Assembly: GCA_020465985.1 (NCBI GenBank)
Contig: JAANYP010003248.1
Location: 3,042,501 to 3,106,500 of the forward strand
Source of the DNA: Centrapalus pauciflorus
Lineage: Eukaryota; Streptophyta; Magnoliopsida; Asterales; Asteraceae
Length of the DNA: 64,000 nucleotides
Reading direction: 5' to 3'
Below the pieces are notes generated by a model. The model was not told where the DNA came from and searched no databases. It saw nothing but the letters and a program-made list of their open reading frames with translations. Shown one piece after another: positions 36,815-47,334 of the stretch. The stretch's first letter is position 1. The number at the start of each line of letters is the position of its first letter. The position numbers and the translations under genes are program-made.

Positions 36815-39800
36815 TCAAGCAGCCTTTGGCTTTATCCGCTTTGCTCTCGAGTACAGGAAGACTCCAGCAAGTGCCAAACCCGTTCCTGAAATCAAATGAG
36901 TTACCATCAAACAAGATAAACGTAAGCGGTAAGTGGTATTTGTAGTGTAAAGTTCATTCATTTTTACCAAGGGAGTTGATGGGAGAAACTGGTGTCTGGA
37001 AAAAGATAACAGATGACACGATGACTGCCACTCGCTTCACACAATTACCAACGGCATGCGTCACTGGTGACACCATTTGTAGTATCATGTACGAAACCTG
37101 TCAGCCCACGATTCATTCTTTATTCTTGTCAGATGCTCGTAAATTCGTAATAAAATACAGAAGAACATGAAATAACAAGAAACAATGGTGGTGGAATTTT
37201 AATTTTACCTGTTGATAACTATGGAAGCAGATACCAGCCAGGACAGACCTCACACAAAGCTCTCTTATATTTACACCTTTACTTGCCTAAGGAAAAATCA
37301 TAATAATAAGAGTTTCAAGAAAACATACATAGGATAGCATTTTAAATTCTTAATTAATTAATGTTTAGTGATAATTATACTCACAGCAGACTGAAGGTAC
37401 TCTGGAGTAAGCTTGAAGCCTTCAAATAACAATGCAAAAGGGATCAAGAGGATAAAAGAGATGATCGTGATGATCGAGAACAGATTGATATTGTCCAGAG
37501 CTTCCTGTCCATTAAATATATGCTCGATTTTGTCATCAAATATTATGGAACTCTGCTTCAACTTCTTTACGAGTGTGTGTTAGGATACGAATCGCTTACC
37601 TCTTTCCTCACCATAAATTTTTTGCTAAGTACATTTCTTGATTGGTTGGTGATATTGGAAGCCATTGCACTGCTGAAACCGATCCTGTATTTGATAAAAA
37701 GAAATTAGTAAAATGAAGCCATTTATATAAACTGAATTACACTTCAAAGATTGGTTCCAAACCAGTTAAATGAAGCCTCAGTGAAGGATGCCAATGCCAC
37801 ACCACCCACGATAGGTATAAGCGACGAAACAACCCATAGTGTCGGTCTCTGTGTATTATTTGCATCCCACAAGTAAGAATTTACTTAGTTTACTTGTCTC
37901 TTAAGAATCCAAATATTTTAAAATCTTCAGTGGGATCGCAAACCAACCTCGGAAAGGAGCAGGGCAGAGAAGACAACGGTGAAAAAAGGCTCCATGGCTT
38001 TGATAGTGTGCGTGAAAGAAACCGCAACTTTTCCAAGACTTATATTGGTCAAAAGGTTACCCATTGTATGTGCCACTGCCAACATTAAGACAGGTACAAT
38101 CTGACATATGATATAAGCATTTGAACATCAGATAAACAAACAAACAAACAATCATTCACATCACAAACGATATTAAATAAAGTGCGCGTTAAGCAGCAGC
38201 ACCTGTGATTTGTAAATCTTTGGTGTTGGATGAAGTTTAAGTGTCCACATAATCAAAATCATGAGAGTACCGCAACCAAACTGAAACGTTGTAACTGTCG
38301 TTGGGTACGGATATACCTTGAGAACCTGTGGGAAACCGAATCAAGTAAGTATCAAGCAAAACTAATCCATCGTATACACTCCCCCTCCCTCCACAGTTTA
38401 AGACTTAGGATGAGGGAGTGAAAGTGTCTCTGAGAATATTAAGAATGGTTCATTACCCATTAATTTACATAAAAAGTCATCCAATATATCTTATCAAACA
38501 TCATCGATAATTCGTTAAGAGTTACTATTCACACCCCTTTTACTAGTTGCACCCACCATAACCATATCATGTCATAACCTTTTTAAATATTTTATTATCA
38601 AAGTAATATAAAAATATCAAAAGGACGTAGAGATGTCACATCAAATAGGTGTGAATAGAATTGACAAATTGTAATTACCAGCCTATATTTTTATATATAC
38701 CCCAAACCAAGAACCCTTACTTATTTTATATCACAATTTCTTAAACTTAAAATTTATAGACGGGCCTAGGATTTATTGAGGTTTAATAAATTACCTATCT
38801 GAATTGTATATTTGTATAGATGGATCTACCGTTCATTAGGGTTTTTGTGTATTCATTCTCTATAAATATTGATTAATGCAATACACTAACCTATAAAGGT
38901 TTTCGTTATTCTACATGGTATCACAGTCTTATGTTTATTGTCTTCTTCTCCATTCTTATCCCTTCCATGTAGGGGTGACAATCTTGACCCAACGAGCTAA
39001 ACGAGTTGGACAATTAAATTGACTTATTGTAAAAAACTAAGATAGAACATATTCTTTTTTAAAAAATAAAAATTTATAAAATGGTGTATTAAATAAATTG
39101 TTCTTTGGAAAAAATTTTAAAATTATATAAAATTTATGACTTTTGGCCCGTTTGCTTGAACGGGCCCAAATTGCCACCCCTACTTCCATGTCACCGCCAA
39201 GGGCCGCTGCCACTAGATCACCAATGTGCCGTCGTCGCCTTCTTCACCCATCCTCCTCCTTGAGTGACAATGTTCTTTTTTCTCATACCCCTTCGTCCTA
39301 TCTCAGAGACGTATGTAAATACATTTAATTTAGTTTTAGTTTTTCTATATTCAAGTTGTTGCCATGCTATAGAACCTGTGGTTGCCGATGTGGTTCTGTT
39401 GTTACAGTCGTAAGCTCTTGTCGTGATAGTTGTAGCTTCTCTTGTCGTTGTCGAGCCGCCACACCTATTTCCGTTGTTGACGAGAGAAAGGAAATAGAGG
39501 TTGTGTTGGTGATTTTAGTGTCATCAAGCATTTTAGTATAATTAGGATTAATGTGAGACAAGATGAAATTAAACTTATCTATGATTCGAATTCAGAGGTG
39601 TGAAGTGCACGCTTGAATAAGTTAAGTCACTCTAAAATACGGTGGGGTCCTAGGGGCAGCGACCTTGGCGAGGGTCCTTGTTGGATGTTTAACTACCTAT
39701 AACTACCAACAACCACCATAAAACCGAAATAACCGCCGTAACCAACTTCTTTATATGCGTGAGTATGTTGTTCGGCATGGCAGAGGCTATACGAAATTCT

Positions 39801-41140
39801 GTGTTTTTCTCTGCCGATTTTTGTCTCGTCAAGAACGCAAATCTAAGCAAAGGTTTCTGTGTTTTCGATTGGATTAAGTCTGAAATCTAAACTTATTTCT
39901 TGGATTATCCTCTATCTGAATTCGTGATATCCCAGACACAAGGTCAAATTACAGATTTTGAGAAGTGTCGTAAACACATCCTTGATATTATCCAAGTGAT
40001 TATTGTTATCCGAATCCCTAAATTCTAACATGTTGTTGGAGGCTGAGAATCTCATCCTTTTACCAAGTCTACTATGTATGATACATGCAAGCATGAAACA
40101 AGAATAAAACTTAATTGTTTCTTTTTATGGTACGACCATGAGATTTACGAGTGCTGTATTTTCATCCTACTTTATTTAGGGTTGTCACATAAGTAGTTGT
40201 TTGTCTCCATGGTTGTTATATTGTACCGTCACGCTGATTACAAATAAACCGTCACTTTTTTTTTCCCTTTTAATCCTTTATATAAATTGTACGCTTCTAT
40301 AATGCTTCCTATTTTATTGTTTTAGGCTCCAGTTTGAGCGTCAAATTCCGACTGCGGGGAGTACTATTAATTAGATACATTTTGTGTATCCATTGTACAC
40401 TATAAATATTGATTGATGTAATACACTATACCTGCGAGAGTTTTCATTATTCTAGAGAAAGGCTTGGGACTTAATTGGGAGTCACTTTCCATGTGTTTTC
40501 TTTCATTTCCGGCCTTAATAAAGCTTTTAAGGAGCAGAATGCTATAGATTATGGTCCAAATTGCACCCTTGAAGAAGTGGTAAATTTTGTCTAGTTTTAA
40601 TCAAGACAATGTATATTTACCTCTTAATGAAACCATTAACAAGTCATTTTACATTTAAATGACTTCTGAATCGACTTTGAAAATGAAAAAGTGCAAATTA
40701 ATACGCAACGTATATATAGTAGGTACCTGCTTGTTGAAGATGTTGAAGTAGATGTTCAACAGGTACCATGTTCCAAACATGAGCGTCAACTGTAAAGTCC
40801 GGCCAAAAGCTGCCGTCTTTGTAGTCTCACCGGAGGTTTCATGTTCAGGAGCAGCCTTGACAGCGTCGGAATCATGGTGAATTTGTTTGGGAAACAAGAA
40901 GAAGGAAGATCTATGGAGGATGGAGTGATAATTAGAGCCAAAAGAGACACTTGAATTGGTGTTTCTATGGTTGGTGGGACGCAATAAATGGGAATGGGAA
41001 TGGGAATGGGATTGTGAAGAAGATGAGTTGCAGAGTGGCAAGATTCTGGGAATGGTAATATGAACATTTGGATTGATGTGGTTCAGTCTTAGAGTGGAGG
41101 AGGAAGAAGAAGAAGAAAGAGCTAATGCACTGCTCTCCAT
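36815..41140 (-). CDS. PPT: Plastid phosphoenolpyruvate/phosphate translocator (419 aa, 9 exons)
   Basis: Inner-envelope antiporter that exchanges PEP for phosphate and feeds the shikimate and fatty-acid pathways in plastids. Exons in coding order: 41140-40727, 38325-38203, 38100-37948, 37848-37763, 37684-37600, 37504-37385, 37286-37209, 37097-36968, 36885-36815. They join in frame to 419 residues. Residues 1 to about 105 are Ser-rich with a SHSHSHSH run and look like a transit peptide. The mature part has PPT hallmarks: WYLLNIYFNIFNKQVLKVYP, AVAHTMGNLLTNISLGKVAV, SFTHTIKAMEPFF, ASFTEASFNW, QSRNVLSKKFMV, EALDNINLF, HSYQQVSYMIL, SPVTHAVGNCVKRV, ending LYSRAKRIKPKAA. Several hydrophobic transporter helices are evident. 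It matches PPT rather than TPT, GPT or XPT; PPT1 versus PPT2 class is not decided. A (GA)n tract lies just upstream of the ATG. Confidence 0.93.
38520..38664. mobile_element. Small MITE in PPT intron 1
   Basis: The ends are GTTACTATTCACACCCC and GGTGTGAATAGAATTGAC, sharing a perfect 11-bp inverted core CTATTCACACC. The core resembles the ends of the two MULE-type MITEs at 43766 and 63259. Target duplication not resolved. Confidence 0.55.
38760..40455. mobile_element. Small non-autonomous LTR retrotransposon remnant in PPT intron 1
   Basis: The left LTR-like end (to about 38915) reads CTATAAATATTGATTAATGC, CAATACACTAACC, GGTTTTCGTTATTCTACA and is followed at once by TGGTATCACAGTC, close to the initiator-Met tRNA primer-binding site TGGTATCAGAGC. 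At 40380-40455 the same end recurs (CTATAAATATTGATTGATG, AATACACTATACC, GTTTTCATTATTCTA). No gag or pol frame lies between, as in TRIM/SMART-type elements. A hAT MITE sits inside. The direction of the PBS shows the element runs on the plus strand, opposite to PPT. Confidence 0.65.
38970..39182. mobile_element. hAT-type MITE, 213 bp, nested in the LTR remnant
   Basis: Terminal inverted repeats TAGGGGTGACAAT and ATTGCCACCCCTA, with an exact 8-bp target duplication CTTCCATG at 38962-38969 and 39183-39190. The interior shares AAAATTTATAAAA and TTGCTTGAA-GGGCC words with the copy at 62613-62804, so the two belong to one family. Confidence 0.9.
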
Positions 41141-41260
41141 TAAATTAAATTCTATAGAGAGAGAGAGAGTTAGAGAGAGAATGAAATTGAGAATTTGAAA
41201 ATGTGTATAAGAGAGTGTTTGGTTGTGGGGTGAGAGATATTGATATTGGTGGCTCAAGTT
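41141..41260 (-). promoter_or_regulatory. 5' leader region of PPT with (GA)n tract
   Basis: Directly upstream of the chosen ATG on the minus strand is a CTCTCTCTCTAT tract typical of plant leaders. The frame stays open upstream for 39 codons, but the MESSALAL start gives a normal transit peptide and is preferred. Confidence 0.5.
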
Positions 41261-41581
41261 AAATGGTTTTGATTTGCATGGAATTCAATCACACAATTTA
41301 CATGTCAGCATGGTGGGGGCATTCCATTCACCACCATTGCTATACATACTCTATCTATGGCTACAATTTCATATGTCACTCACCAACTTATCATCATTGT
41401 TTACATAAATCAAAAATTAAATCACATTAAGTTTAATAACAAAATATAAGAAATCATCTAAATAGAACAAGAACAAGTGAAGTGTTTGAATTCGTTCTAC
41501 TTAGTCCGGTTTCGATAGGATCCTGATCTTTTCTGAATTTTACAAAAAAGAAATAAAAAATTGAAATTGAAAAATTAGATG

Positions 41582-43581
41582 GGAGAATTTCATATCATTC
41601 TTAAACTTTCATATTATGTATTTATCCGTACAAACTTTCTTATTACATATGTATCTTTTTAAACTTTTAAAACTCACAGCTCACTAATATATCGAAATAT
41701 CTAATTTATAATTATTAAAATCATTTAGAAAATACAAATATTATTTTCTTAATTCATTTTTTATAAATCCCTAAATCATATTTTCCCCCACAAAACAAGA
41801 ATTTCATATGTATCATCCTAAAACTTCATTATTACAAATATATCTTTACAAAGTTCCTCTTTTCCGGCATTACTACGCACAAAATACTACACTAAATACG
41901 CATAAAAGCTAACAAAAAATACCACACTAAATTTGCTAAAAAACAGCATTAAATTTGTATAAAAAATTGCACTAAATATACATAAAAAGAACTATATAAA
42001 AGTATTCAAAACTCCAATAAACACACAACGACTGAAATAAAGTGAAGCAAATTTTTTTAGTTATGTCTTACTAAACCGTTTCTTATAATATGCAAGCATG
42101 TATTCTCTATTTCTCTTGAAGATGACTAATAAGGCACGACATCTATGACAACCTGAAAGTTGACAAATTCATTGGCTCATTAGATTATTTTTGGAAACTT
42201 ATCTTTCGTGACGATTTTTATGTCAGTTGCTTATTTTTAATATTTCAAGCCAATAACCTATGAAATCAACAGTGATACCAACAATGCCAATGTTGACACC
42301 TCCAAAGAACTTAGTACCTTTGCATTTAAGTTCATTTTCAGTATCTCTAGTTGCTCACAAGCTTCTACAATGGCCTGCTCCTCTCTATGGCTATGAAAAA
42401 CTTTGTATAATGCAGCACTAGACAAAATATATAATGTAACATCACTTTTGGCTATTTGGGCATATAAATGTATACTATACTTTTATTATAAAAGCATGAA
42501 CCAAGTTAAACGAAAACAACAATAAACCTTTGCAAACATAATTGAAATAACGAGAGTAACGCGGATGTTTGTTCATTTAGATAAATGACAAAAAAAATAT
42601 TGTCGTTCATGTTTGTTTTTTTAAATGAACATTTGGTTTACTGAATATTCAATTCATTTAAAACTCTATCAAGAATTGAGTCGGTCAAAATTTAAAAGTG
42701 TCTCATTTCACGATCCTTTGCATATTAAGTTAAGTAAATTGTATAATCTGCCCCTAAATGCTTAATCCTTGACCAATCTACATATTGTCATGCATTTGAA
42801 GAAATCATAATTAATCAATAGCATAAAGAATTAGTTCCCATATTATTCCCTTTTGATTATTTGTTGATTTATGCTTAGTTTTTCCCTTTAAAATATGCAT
42901 ATACTTCCCTTATGTCCAAATCATAGGGTAACTTTACTTGTCAATTACAAGTTTTAGCAATGTAAGCTTTCACTATTGCCTCATAATCAATACATAATTA
43001 TTGGTAAGCACAAAGAGCAAACACACAGACATGTTGAGTGTGACGAAGATGGAGCGCATGTGTGTTTTGAGCAATAGAAATCCTCCATTCGCTAGCAATT
43101 TGATTCACTTTAATTTGGTCGTTGTGTGCTTAATGGGGTTTTGAATAATTTTATGTAGTTTTTAGGTAAATTTAGTGTAGCTTTTTAGATTTAGTGCAGT
43201 TTTTTTTATCGGATTTAGTGTAGTATCTTTTGTTTAGCGCATAATAGTTTTTTTGTGCAGTTTGTGTGCAGTGATTACGGAAAAGAGTAACTTGATAAAC
43301 ATATATATTCATAACATTCCTTTAGAACCATATATATGCAAAAAAAAAAAAAAAAAAATTGTTTTGTTGGGGAAAAGGTAATTTAAGGATTTACAATAAA
43401 TATAGTAAAAAAATGTAATTTTGTATTTTCTAAATTATTTTGATAATTATAAATTAGATATTTAGATACATTAGTGAGTTTTAAAAGTTTAGAAATATAT
43501 ATATGCATATAATAATAAAGTTTGTAGGAAAACATATATAATAAATTTTTTTTGAAAAGACATGTATAAAATTTTCAAAAA
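41582..43581. mobile_element. Large fold-back element, about 2.0 kb with arms of about 450-500 bp
   Basis: The left arm (41582-42050) and right arm (43070-43580) are inverted repeats. Matched stretches include ACTTTTAAAACTCAC, ATATCTAATTTATAATTAT, ATTTAGAAAATACAAA, CTCTTTTCCG, and near the inner ends CACACAACGAC. The interior (42050-43070) has no transposase-like frame. The outer ends are diverged and the target duplication is only suggestive (AAAAATTAG left, AAAAACTAA right), so a MULE assignment is tentative. Confidence 0.7.
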
Positions 43582-43765
43582 CTAAAAAAAGAAAACCAAA
43601 AACCAACAGGTCTATTGGTTTTGGTCCTTACGTATGTGTTTCCAGATGTGGTTACGAGGAGTTGTCAAAGTGGCGTGCATTGCCCAGGGACCACTTTTCA
43701 TGGTCAAAACTTTTCAATTAAAAACATAAAAAATTAATGTTTCTACTTAAATTATAAAAAAGTAT

Positions 43766-43944
43766 GGGTAGTCTATTTACACCTCATGATATCGTAAAAC
43801 AAAAACTAGGTTCAACATGAAAGTTGAAATAGTAAAATCTGTCATTTTTCTATTGGTTAATTAATTATAAAAAACTGATTTCTAATAATATAATAATAAT
43901 GATGGGTAGAAATAGACATTTATGGAGTGAGAATAGTAGCACCC
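43766..43944. mobile_element. MULE-type MITE, 179 bp (family member 1)
   Basis: Ends GGGTAGTCTATTTACACC and GAATAGTAGCACCC, with a perfect 9-bp target duplication AAAAAGTAT at 43757-43765 and 43945-43953. The same family lies inverted at 63259-63441. Confidence 0.85.
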
Positions 43945-44315
43945 AAAAAGTATTTGTAGCCGATAACTTTTATATTTAAAAGAAAAAACCTATGGGGAAG
44001 TCTAAAAAGACACCTCATTATACCAAATAAACAACTCTATTAATAACTTCTTTTTTTTAGACTAATTTTTCCTAACATGTACATATGTGAATGTGCACAC
44101 CCTTACATCAAATAGCAGTAAAAAAACATACTAGTTCTTTTAGCATCACCCAAAACCTATATGATTCTTTATTGCATAGAATTCAGAGAAATAAAAAATG
44201 AGTCAACTTTTCTTATACAATAGCCGATAAATTAAAGAAGTAGAGTAATGCAAACTCGTTTTTAACTTATTAAAAAATTTTAATTAATTATATTTTTATT
44301 TATAAATTTTTTGAA

Positions 44316-45870
44316 GAGTTAATTACAAAAATGGTCCCTGTGGTTTGTCCTAAAATTTGGATTTGGTCCCTGAACTTTCAATTTTGCAAAAACGGTCCTT
44401 ATTTTCATAGTTTGTTTGCAATTTTGGTCCCTCAACCTATTAACTTTTCTAATATGACCAAATTACCCTTTATTATGATGCAAACTATAGGGACCATTTC
44501 TATAATTAGTTTTTAACTCTTTTTAATCTTAATTAAATAAATTATTTTTTAGTGTTACTTAAATTTAATAAACTATAAAAAACAGAAAAAAATTATTTAA
44601 TTATTTATGTTGGTTCATAAATGATTTAGATATTTTTAGTCTTAATTAATTTTAATATACTATAATCAAAGTGTAAACCAATCAAAATTTATAATAAAAA
44701 ATTTCATTTATGTTTAGAAATTATTGTTTAAAGGTTTCATAAATAAGAAGTTTTTTCTTTATAATTATTTATACTGGTTCATACATTTATAATAAAAAAA
44801 TATTTATGTTGATCAAACCACAAAGACCATTTATGTAATTGACTCTACTTTATTTTTAGTGTTAATTAACTTTAATAAATTATTAAAAAAAATTAGTTAT
44901 GAGCTAACAGTTTAATTAAAGTTAAAAATATTAAAGAACTTAAATAAATAAAAATTTAACGTTTAATTTGACTGAGTTAAAAAAAACTTCTAAATGGTCT
45001 AAGACAATCAAATTTTTTTATTTAACGTATCAATTATTTTATCGTTTTAATTTTTAATTACACCAAAAACGATTTAAAATTTTAAGTCCATATAACATTT
45101 TTGAGATTCATGATTAACAACTTTTATCATCAAACTTTGGTTTGTCAGACCTTTACATAAAAATCGAGAAATATAAATAGGTTTTTAATTTTTTTTTTCG
45201 TCTTTCAATTTGACTTTTCATTTAATCCGATTAAATCGACACCTTAAAAATTTAAATCATTTAGATTTATCACATTAGCATTATCACCTTGCTTTGATAT
45301 AAATGTGAACAGATTGTAAAATACAATCTTTGGCCGATTTTATTTAAGAAGAAAGTAAAATATTTGACCAACAAATATATTTTTATTATAAATTTATGAA
45401 CCAACATAAATAATTATAGAGTCAAATATTTTTATAATATTTTATATACGAAACTTCTAGAAAATAGTTTCTAAACATAAATGATTTTTTCGTTCATAAA
45501 TTTTGATTGGTTTACACTTTAATTATAGTAAATTAAAATTAATTAAGACTAAAAATATCTAAATCATTTATGAACCAACATGAATAATTAAATAATTTTT
45601 TTTCATTTTTAATAGTTTATTAAATCTAAGTAACACTAAAAAATAATTTCTTTAATTAAGATTAAAAAGAGTTAAAAACTAATTATAGAAATGGTCCCCA
45701 TAGTTTGCATCAAAATAATGGTAATTTCGTCATATTAGAAAAGTTAATAGGTTGAGGGACCAAAATTGCAAACAAACTATGAAAATAAGGACCGTTTCTG
45801 CAAAATTAAAAGTTCAGGACCAAATCCAAATTCCAGGACAAACCACAGGGACCATTTTTGTAATTAACTC
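44316..45870. mobile_element. Non-autonomous Mutator-like element with about 500-bp terminal inverted repeats, 1555 bp
   Basis: Begins GAGTTAATTACAAAAATGG and ends CCATTTTTGTAATTAACTC. A perfect 9-bp target duplication TTTTTTGAA lies at 44307-44315 and 45871-45879. The arms pair almost continuously to about 44815 and from about 45370 (for example GTTGGTTCATAAATGATTTAG and its complement). The middle has no transposase frame. The arms contain GGTCCCTGTGG and TTTGGTCCCT words also seen in the 16673-17833 element. Confidence 0.9.
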
Positions 45871-46159
45871 TTTTTTGAATTTATTTAAGATATTAGAATT
45901 TATGCTAATTTAAATTAAAACCATAACAAAAAAATTATACAACAGAATTATCAGTCGGGAACATCATAGTTTCAGTCGGTTATTGTTTTAACCTTTAACC
46001 CGTTAGTCCGGTTTTGTTTAAAATTAATCAATTTAATTGTACTTTTGTTGATTGTTGTGTGTTTATTAAATTAATTACCATGCATGAGTCATCTTTCTAT
46101 CAATGTTGTGGTACACGTACACATTGTTGTCAGATTATTTTACAACATTAACACTTGGG

Positions 46160-46322
46160 AAACGGTGGTTGGATTTGTATTGTTGTTCGAGGAGAAGGAG
46201 AAGAGAAACCCGAATTGTATTCGACGTTTAGCAGCCGCCATGGCCATCATCCCAATCTAAAATAGCTCTACAATTTGCCTGATTTATAGTGCCGTCCAAC
46301 CGTTTGATATAATTCCTCTGTG
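46160..46322 (+). promoter_or_regulatory. Probable 5'-UTR exon with short uORF for the membrane-protein gene
   Basis: A purine-rich leader ends TCTGTGAG|GTATAC. It contains a six-codon upstream frame (MAIIPI, 46240-46260) whose start GCCGCCATGG is an ideal initiation context. The coding exon starts 1 kb downstream, so one or more leader introns are inferred; exon limits are approximate. Confidence 0.45.
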
Positions 46323-47334
46323 AGGTATACCATCGCTCTCAATTTGTCATCCTATATGGGTTTGTTTTAATCTAGATATCCATTTATTTCGTTATATTTT
46401 GCATGTAATGATGGCATGGAATTAATGATTGAGGTTATTATTTGATTTTATGTTTATTTAAAATGGTTACTGAATCACTCTTAATTTGTCTTTGACTTGA
46501 TGATGATTTCCATTTGTGTTAAATTAAGGCATGCCACTCATTTACATGAGCCTTGGGTTTCTTTTGAACTCTTTTTTTATCAATTTAGATAATTACTAGA
46601 ATATTTTTAGTTGATTGAATTTACTTGTTGAAATGAATAAATAGAGCTAATTATGAACTACAGGAAACTGCTGTAATGAAATTGATGGCCATGCTGCTCT
46701 TGGCAATATGTCCAGCAATTCCACTTTCTGGTTATTTGCTTATAGCTTCTCTAGTCTTCTTTTAATCCTTTACATTTGATATAAATTAATATTAAAGTTT
46801 CATGGATTATAATTATCGGTTCAAGCGGGTGTCATGTATCTAGTTGGCTGTTAGAATGGTGGGGATTTCCAAAAAATTAGAATGGAAATGGTGGAGAGAG
46901 AAAAACTGATGTGGCGCTGACATCCCTCACCCTTACATGTACTTATCTAGGTGTGGATCCAATAATACAATTGGTGCGAAACCCCTTTTTGTTAAATTAT
47001 ATGTGACAGAGTGAGTACCAACACGCTTATGCGAAGCTGTTGGCACTTAATTTTTCTATGTTAGAGAAACAGGTAACATGTTGATAACATTTTTTCTTAT
47101 ATTTTGAACATAAGTTTTTTCAAACAATCATATAAATTGGCATCTGTAAGTTGATTGAAGGTGTCATACTACTTCATTTATAGCTATGGTTTACAATCAT
47201 ATCAAGGGTTTTAATTCATGATGATTGTCTTTTTATATATGTGGGTGTTTTTTTTTCTAAATGTAGGGATTTTCCTCAAAGTTCCTGAGCACTATACACT
47301 TTTTTTTAATTTATCTTTGTGTGCTTTCTATAGG

